Source of the DNA: Lunularia cruciata
Taxonomy: Eukaryota > Streptophyta > Marchantiopsida > Lunulariales > Lunulariaceae
Reading direction: 5' to 3'
NCBI GenBank assembly: GCA_948567375.1
Contig: OX419758.1
Location: forward strand, 13,831,001-13,895,000
DNA length: 64,000 nt
Shown here: positions 57,644-64,000 of the stretch, piece by piece
Position numbering within the stretch: the first letter of the stretch is position 1
Layout: the number at the start of each line of letters is the position of its first letter
Translations under genes and position numbers: made by a program
The notes under the pieces: generated by a model
What the model was told of the DNA's origin: nothing
The model's database searches: none
Seen by the model: only the letters and a program-made list of their open reading frames with translations

Positions 57644-60403
57644 CTAATGCAAGCCCCTCCTATGAGGTGGAGTTGACTGCACACAAAACTCGTTTGAATC
57701 ATCGTCGTCATCATCCTCGCTATCCCCACTTACCCAGTTGCGGAGGTTTTTAGACACCGTAGTTGATTGATGTGGTAATCCGGGCTGTCCACCTTCACAG
57801 ATCAGAACAGGGCAACTCAGAAAAGTCAAATGTAGTGACATAGAACAACAGCAGAAGGGGTGCAAGTATATTACTTTCCCACAACTGTACATGTAAAATG
57901 GCCGAGATAGTGACCTGTTGTCGAAGCTGGTGCCTGCTGAGCTGCAGTAGCTCTTTGTTCCAGAATGTCCCTCGTTGTCTGCTCTAAAGGTGTCTTGGCT
58001 GCATTATCAGAGCTGAACTGATGCACAGTCTGGCCTCGTAACATCTGTCTCTCGTTCAAATTGTTCTCCGCTTGAACTGAGACTCTGTTCTCATTGTCTT
58101 GAGGAATTGCCCTCGTTTCTGGTGTTGAATTTCCAGAGGCTTGATTTGGTTGCTGCCTCTGATATCTGAGAGGAATCTCCTCACTAGCATCCGTACTGTT
58201 GCCCTGCTCTACTGACTCTGCGTGGACTGCTCTTCTCCTACCTTGATCCACCCTTTCTCCACTACCTGCGGCACAATAGACATAGCTTGTTTTCTATTAC
58301 ATTTGTTGGACAACAGATACTTCAGGAGTTCAGGACAATGAAATGCACTTGAAAGAAGTATTATAACGACACCTTCGAGGATCTCCAATATTGGTGAGCT
58401 TCAGAATCACACACCTGTAAGCTCGGACCAAATTACCGTGTGATCTGAATCCGGCAGAGATCCTGGAGTGGAAGCTCTGCTCCTATTGTTCCTTCTCTGA
58501 GCTTGAGAAGCTGTCAGATTACGGGCAGCAGCCTGTTGAGTGCCATTAGCAGGTTGGTCTTCTGTGGAACCATCTGTTGTTCGTATCTGTGAGCCCTGAA
58601 CGGTGGCCAAGACCAAAGTGGCATCGAAATCGGCATGAGCTGCATCATCTAGACCAAACCTTGGAGCCACCAGGACCGGGCTGCAAACAGAAGTTTCTTT
58701 GTTAGCACAACGATAACTGGAAACTGAAACATGATAAAGAAGAGAAATTAAGGTTGCCTTTATATTGCAATGACCGTCAAACATCAGGGAATGATAGAGG
58801 TTAGTGGAGAACTTACTGGCCCGCCTTCTCAAAGAACAGGTGCATGTCAGCTTCAGATCCCTCACAGAAAATAAGGAAAGCCTGCACGAAAATTGCAATA
58901 TTTCAGCCTGCTTCTTGAGACGTTGGCATTGCGCTTTCAGCTCATTGCCATTTACATAACAGTGCCTACCCTCGGATCCAAGATAGCAAATCGAATTCCA
59001 AAAAGTGCGGATCACTTTGATGACTTGCCAGTAAAGAGTACTGTGAAGTACCTTGAGCTCCTTCATACTAAATGTTACATCAACTGCATCCCCGAAATGG
59101 GAGTACTCTTTTAATTCCTCCGCTGGATCGATCCATAATTGTGTGTGCAATGTATCTTCAGTGCCATCTGTAAAACAATATATGTTTCAAACTTCGCATC
59201 ATCAGATGCAACTTGTGATCGTTTCTACCCAGGACGTAGAAACACCGAGACGTTCCCAATAAGTAGAACATCATATACTGAAAGACCAGCAGAGAAAGTT
59301 AAATAGTTGCTGTACCCTTTACTGTGTCGAAATAGCTTCTAAGCTCCACGGCTTTAGCTTCTGGTGTCTCAGAGCCATTTGGAGTAGACACAGGCTCTGT
59401 AGCTATTAACGTGATTTCGGAGAGTGATGATTGGAAGTTATTCAGCAGCCGATTAAGGTCTCTGGGCTTCACAACTAGATGGCTTGAGAGAGATTCCCTC
59501 GGAACAACAACATCCTGCATATCGTCTTCCGCATTACATGAAATCCAATAAGTCTTCCTCATACCTGTGCAGAGAGCCAACATTTCGTAATTGTGGTCCT
59601 AGTACGAAATATCTCGTACCGAAACAAAACAGACTCAATTTTCAGTCGAAATAAATAGCAGCTATCAGAAATAGAAATTTACCAATGAGCATTTCATGTT
59701 CTGACCTAACTAATGACATCAACAACAGCAGAGATCAGCGGCTTTGGCCCCATACCGTTGTGGCATTCTAGTGTCCACTGCAGTTTATTTGCGTCTTGGT
59801 TGGCCAAGCTTACAGCCAACCTGTCTATGTTCCCAGGAGGCGTTCGAAATACTGTACAAACAGACTTTAAAGCATCCACGCAATCCTCAGGGAAAGAATT
59901 TCAGTACCCTCTAAAGCGCGCTCAACTGTCAGGCTAAATACATGTGAAACAAAGACTTATAACGGAGTGCTGGTTGCATAAGTTATGTAGCAAGTGAATT
60001 TCAGGGAAGAAGTAAGTAGCTAATGAAAACTCCTCACCTTGAGCAAGACGCTGCATTGCATCACTGGCTCTGAGAGAGAGTACGCATCAAAAAATTGCGG
60101 CTTGAACGTGATGGACAAGAAAGACGACCGGGACGAATTCAGGGTGCGAAAAGTGAGCTGTAGGAGCACGAAGGCATGACATATCAGCAGAAGAGAACTG
60201 CACGAAACGAGATACTAAGAACATTTTTTGTAGTGCTACTGTATATAGACTGCTCAAAGTCTTCATCGGGGAGGTACTTTAGAAGAAGCTGCTGTTACCT
60301 TGTCGATTTGAGCGTCTATCAGCAACTCGCTGCCAATCTTCGACATACATATTATCGCCCGATTCAGGGTTTTGATCTGATTGCCACCCAAAACACACTC
60401 CAT
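57644..60403 (-). CDS. RAD9: RAD9 cell-cycle checkpoint clamp subunit
   Basis: Nine exons on the minus strand: 60403-60299, 60157-60038, 59864-59756, 59564-59316, 59167-59052, 58881-58817, 58680-58415, 58265-57915, 57792-57644. The sum is 1530 nt and 509 aa, phase-consistent at every junction. With RAD1 and HUS1, RAD9 forms the PCNA-like 9-1-1 ring loaded at DNA damage to activate ATR signalling. Family signatures are LNSSRSSFLSITFKPQFFD, SVCTVFRTPPG, GMRKTYWISC, NFQSSLSEITLIA, LHTQLWIDPAEELKEY, AFLIFCEGSEADMHLFFEKAG and VLVAPRFGL. The C-terminal third is a low-complexity tail rich in Gln/Asn/Ser/Thr. It ends in an acidic run and FCVQSTPPH, as in plant RAD9. Exon 3 could instead begin at 59885, adding seven residues in frame; the shorter form aligns better with other RAD9 proteins. 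Confidence 0.92.
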
Positions 60404-62239
60404 TTTCCCTCGGACGCCAGGATACTTAGTGGAAGAAGCTACAGACTTGTTTCAACCCTCAAGGACAGGATTGTATCGACAAACGCTCATGATTTAAACT
60501 TGTGAAATAGCACATTTGCACTCAGGGGATCTTTGCTGCTTCCGTTTCCTCACACCACATTTGGTACAATAAGTTCTCCAGGAGCTACTAAAATTAAGAG
60601 AAATGAAATTTGATCTTCTGCTCTGTTTCGAGATCCTTGAAAGTTCCACGTCTGAGTTGGAGTTAGTAAGGAACTCTCGCATCTGACTACTGATCAATCT
60701 CGTCCCTCATTGTCCAATCGGAGTTTTTATCGTACCAATGCAGAAGACAAAGGAAGCCGCTGCTTCCCTAGTCCGTACTAGTCCTGCCCTTCTCTTCGTT
60801 GCAAGATTCAGGAAAGAAAAGATTACGAACTTCATCGATGATCACATCATGTCTTCAGACAGGAAGCAGGTATCGCGCTACGGCTGAAGCAGCATTGGAA
60901 CAAGCACACTTAATTTCCAGTGGTAAGAAAGTCAAGTCGATCTCGATTTCGCTGGAAAAGGAAATAAAATAAAATAGCGGAGCTGATTCATTCACTTCAG
61001 TAACGAGAGGCTCTGTACACCTTGCAATTAAGCACATTGCTGGGGAATCAACACACTCTCCAATTCAGGAAGTAGAGACATCGTCGATGTGGCATTTAGT
61101 TGCTGGTGGCGGGAAAGCCTACTCTTTCATAGTCTGTTGTTGACGCTTCTGTCATCACTTGAAGCTTATAAATGGGTTCTATCTAGATTCAAATGTACTT
61201 TTACTCCAGTTCCACGAGAGTCGTATCTCCACAAGAATCATAGTTAACACTTCAAAAATGCGTTAGAAAACTGACGCTTCCATGTTCACGATATGGGTAG
61301 CAATAGCAAAGAGTTGGTCTTCATAACAAAACGAATTTCTCGCAAATGAAGTTTCTATACTAACTCTTTTAAATCCTTAATGGTAGAAATTTTATTTTCG
61401 TGAAATATCTGATAATGTGAGATATATGCTTAAGATCTATTGTCTAACCGGTAATTTCTTAAGGTTCTTTTTTCAAATTGATAAATATTTTAAAAGAAAG
61501 CAATGACTAATAACTCTCTTGGTTTTTAAGAGATTTCATAATGGTCATAGAAAGTTAAAAGCATAACCACATGTCCTAGAATGAGTTATAATATCAAATA
61601 AAATGTTTTTTCATATGCATCAATAAATGTAATTTAGATACTTTTTCACTTCTACAATTCATTAAGGAAGTTAACATTTCCATATGATGAAAAATATCAT
61701 ATTTCTCATATTTAAATTTTTCCTTTTATGGGATACTCACTTCTCTAAATTAACACAATATATGATAAGAATATTGTGATTTCATCATTGCACTCAATTT
61801 TACACTCAAATACATTATATTAGCAATTAAATTTCTTTGGTTATAGTAAGTAGTAATAGTGGTACATTAATAAGATTGAACTCCAAGAAGTCTACCTTTG
61901 AGCTCGAGATGTGGATGGGTAACGGTATTTGCTTCCTCACTTAGCTCAATTTGGTTCAAACCTTGATGATGTGGATTTGCATATATCAAATTGTGTTGCT
62001 AGATATTGAGATATTTATATAAGCATTAAATCTATTTGGTAAGAAAATAATAAAGTTTGTTATTATAGAAAATTATAACTCTCATTAATTACAGTAATTA
62101 CCCCCAAACTATTCCTTTTTCTTTTTCCTTTCCTTTTAAATATTCTACTTGACCTTGGGGGCTTATTTCTCATTCCTTCAAATCAAAGATGTGGTTATGA
62201 AAGATTTATCCTTGTTTTTGGTTTCCATTGGAGACTATA
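60404..62239. other. Intergenic upstream of RAD9, no gene recognised
   Basis: 60404-60900 is the likely RAD9 promoter and leader. From about 61350 the sequence turns strongly AT-rich with no coding signal, up to the LTR at 62240. This marks the edge of the gene island. Confidence 0.5.
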
Positions 62240-62671
62240 TGTAAAAGATCAATGAGGGAAATAGGAGAAAGGACGTCATATTGAAAGGACTTCACATTGA
62301 AACTCTCAATTGAGGGAAACTCCAAATGCCTAGCATGAACTTAGGCCTTGGTATTTATAGGCCACTTATGTTCAAGGTCCTCAAGAAGGTTCCTTACCAA
62401 AGCCTCCTTTCTTGGAGTGCAAGCTAACCAAGACATTTACTTGTCGTGTGGATTAAGCTAGCCATCAACTTGCCATACAAGTTACTCAATCCTTTGAAGA
62501 TTCTTAAAAGCTTCTCCCCCAAAACTTCCTAGATGCTTCTAGGGTATTCTACCAAGAAGCTTCCTAGATACTTCTAGAGTATTCATAGGTTATGCTAGTT
62601 TTGCTATATGAAGTTGATTCTACTAACTCGTTAGCTTCTACTAACTCTTTTGCTAACTCTATATTGTTACA
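62240..62671 (-). repeat. LTR of the chromovirus family, minus orientation
   Basis: On the minus strand it begins TGTAACAATATAGAG and ends GATCTTTTACA (432 bp). It has the same TATA-like region and GAAGCTTC-type repeats as 5614-6012. Flanking 5-mers (CTATA and CTTGA) do not match, so it is not a simple solo LTR with target duplication. Confidence 0.75.
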
Positions 62672-62866
62672 CTTGAGGAGTGATAAAAGTTGTTACATTT
62701 GCCCTTGGATTAGACACAAAAACTTATCTTTAAGTCAATTAAGACCTATGATATATTTTCTTGGTACTTTAGAGTCCTAATATGCAAAGTTTACTTATCT
62801 ATGCATATTGTCATTAAATTAACATAGGTCTAGCTCATGTATCACTATGACTCATGGTTCTTGACA
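62672..62866. other. Short spacer between two LTRs
   Basis: 195 bp of AT-rich sequence with no recognised content. Confidence 0.4.
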
Positions 62867-63345
62867 TGTAAAAGACCAAAGAGAGAAATAGGAGAATGGA
62901 ATACTAGATTGAAAGATCACATTGAGACACTTGAATGAAGGAAAATCCAAATACCTAGCATGAGCTTGGGCTTTGGTATTATAGGGTACATATAAGGTTC
63001 TTGAGAAGCTTCTCAAGAAGCTTTCTAAAAGTTATTTTCTCTGAATGCAAGCCAAGCTAACCGGGAAGCTTCTCAAGAAACTTCCCTCTAGAAGTCGTCT
63101 GCTTGGCATGCAAGATAAGCTAACCAAGAAGCTTCACAAGAAACTTTCTTCTAGAAAGCTACCTACTTGGCATGCAAGCTAAGCTGCTAGTAGTCACCAC
63201 TTGGTATGCTTATTATCCAATACTTGGAAGGTACCAAGTAGCTTCCTAGATATCTCTACAATATTCTTATAATCTTGAGCTAATTTTGCATATTTGCTAC
63301 TTTGTTAGTCTTGAATAACTTGTCAATAAACTCCATATTGTTATA
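62867..63345 (-). repeat. 3' LTR of the right-edge chromovirus fossil
   Basis: Full-length match to the family LTR, with repeated GAAGCTTCTCAAGAA-type blocks and the ACCAAAGCCC / TATAATACC promoter region. It is longer than the left-edge copy because of extra GAAGCTTC-containing units. Confidence 0.8.
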
Positions 63346-64000
63346 TATTCCCTCACTGCTAGTTGGTGACGTCCTTGTCATCATAGAAGCTTCAAACTCT
63401 TGGATAACTATTTGTGCATTCTGGAGATGAGAAAGAGGCTCCCAAGTCATCATGAAGGGGATACTTTTTCCAATGGACTTTGTACACAATATGTTGTTGG
63501 CAACCACTTTGAATGTGGCAATGTGCAAGGATACATTCAACTTCATACTCCTCATGATCATTGATAGAGATGTGGAGAGGAGAGGTTGGACATGAGAGGA
63601 AAAGGAAGGTGGATTGGAAACAAAGGATTTCAACTTGGAAACATGAAAGAATGGTTGGAATCGCATATGACAAGGCAAGGTAGGTCAATAAGCAACAAGA
63701 GAAATGATTTGGGTGACATCAAATAGTCCTATCCAATTAGGAGTAAGTTTGCAGACTTGGGTATCAAGTGGAAGAGGTAGGTTACTAGAAGAATGCATGA
63801 CTTTATCACTGAGTTGAAAGGTGAGATCATGACAATGGTAGTCTGTGCACTGTTTTTGCCAATTTCAAGCAACAAGTAGATGAGACTTGGCTTGTTGTAG
63901 GGATTGGGATATTATGATCAAGAAGTTGGAAGTATGAGGGACATGAGATGGAGGAGGAGCAAGAAAGGAATTTGGAACAAGTGAATCTTAGCCAAAATTA
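62867..64000 (-). mobile_element. Ty3/gypsy chromovirus fossil, minus strand, continues beyond the window
   Basis: The 3' LTR is at 62867-63345 (minus-strand start TATAACAATATGGAG, end GGTCTTTTACA, 479 bp), preceded in reading sense by a purine-rich AGTGAGGGAATA. The integrase tail and chromodomain-like segment at 63360-63720 (FFHVSKLKSFVSNPPS; LSHLQNAQIVIQEFEAS) match those of the left-edge element. The remaining integrase region runs out of the window. Broken, with several breaks in the visible part. Confidence 0.85.

Overview
The window looks like nuclear DNA from a non-seed land plant, with a bryophyte (moss or liverwort) or lycophyte as the best guess. The reasons are plant-type split genes with GT-AG introns, a plant telo-box ahead of a ribosomal protein gene, chromodomain Ty3/gypsy elements, a CYP94-like P450, a LINE type uncommon in seed plants, and a giant-virus-derived insertion of the kind known from mosses and Selaginella. 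The species cannot be fixed from the sequence alone.

Layout. 1-7.7 kb is nested repeats: a Ty3/gypsy chromovirus fossil with a 725-bp solo LTR inside its gag, an inverted LTR fragment, and the 3' end of a LINE. 7.7-12.5 kb and 20.5-24.8 kb are two copies of one locus. The first holds an intact, intronless CYP94-like P450 gene; the second holds its decayed twin. They are separated by repeats, tandem arrays and an unclassified coding remnant (14.5-19.3 kb). 24.8-28.0 kb is the tail and LTR of another gypsy family, followed by a copia fossil.

28.0-44.6 kb is the most unusual part. It is a broken, closely packed block whose recognisable genes are nucleocytoviricot (NCLDV, giant virus) type. It contains a D6/D11-like superfamily 2 helicase, a head-to-head neighbour resembling an mRNA capping enzyme, and a convergent pair of unknown genes, one with a Cys/His cluster. 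The block is split by a degenerate LINE (about 30.1-33.3 kb) and by a gypsy solo LTR and copia fossil (39.9-44.0 kb). Viral-like sequence appears to resume after the copia LTR. I read it as an old endogenous giant-virus insertion later invaded by retroelements.

46-62 kb is a housekeeping island with all genes on the minus strand. It holds a 14-exon CCCH-zinc-finger tRNA/rRNA m5U methyltransferase (TRM2/TRMT2A family), intronless RPL27A (uL15) with a telo-box, and a 9-exon RAD9 checkpoint clamp gene. Exon junctions were worked out by hand, and both split reading frames close exactly. From 62.2 kb to the end the same chromovirus family as at the left edge returns in opposite orientation. No tRNA, rRNA or CRISPR array was seen.
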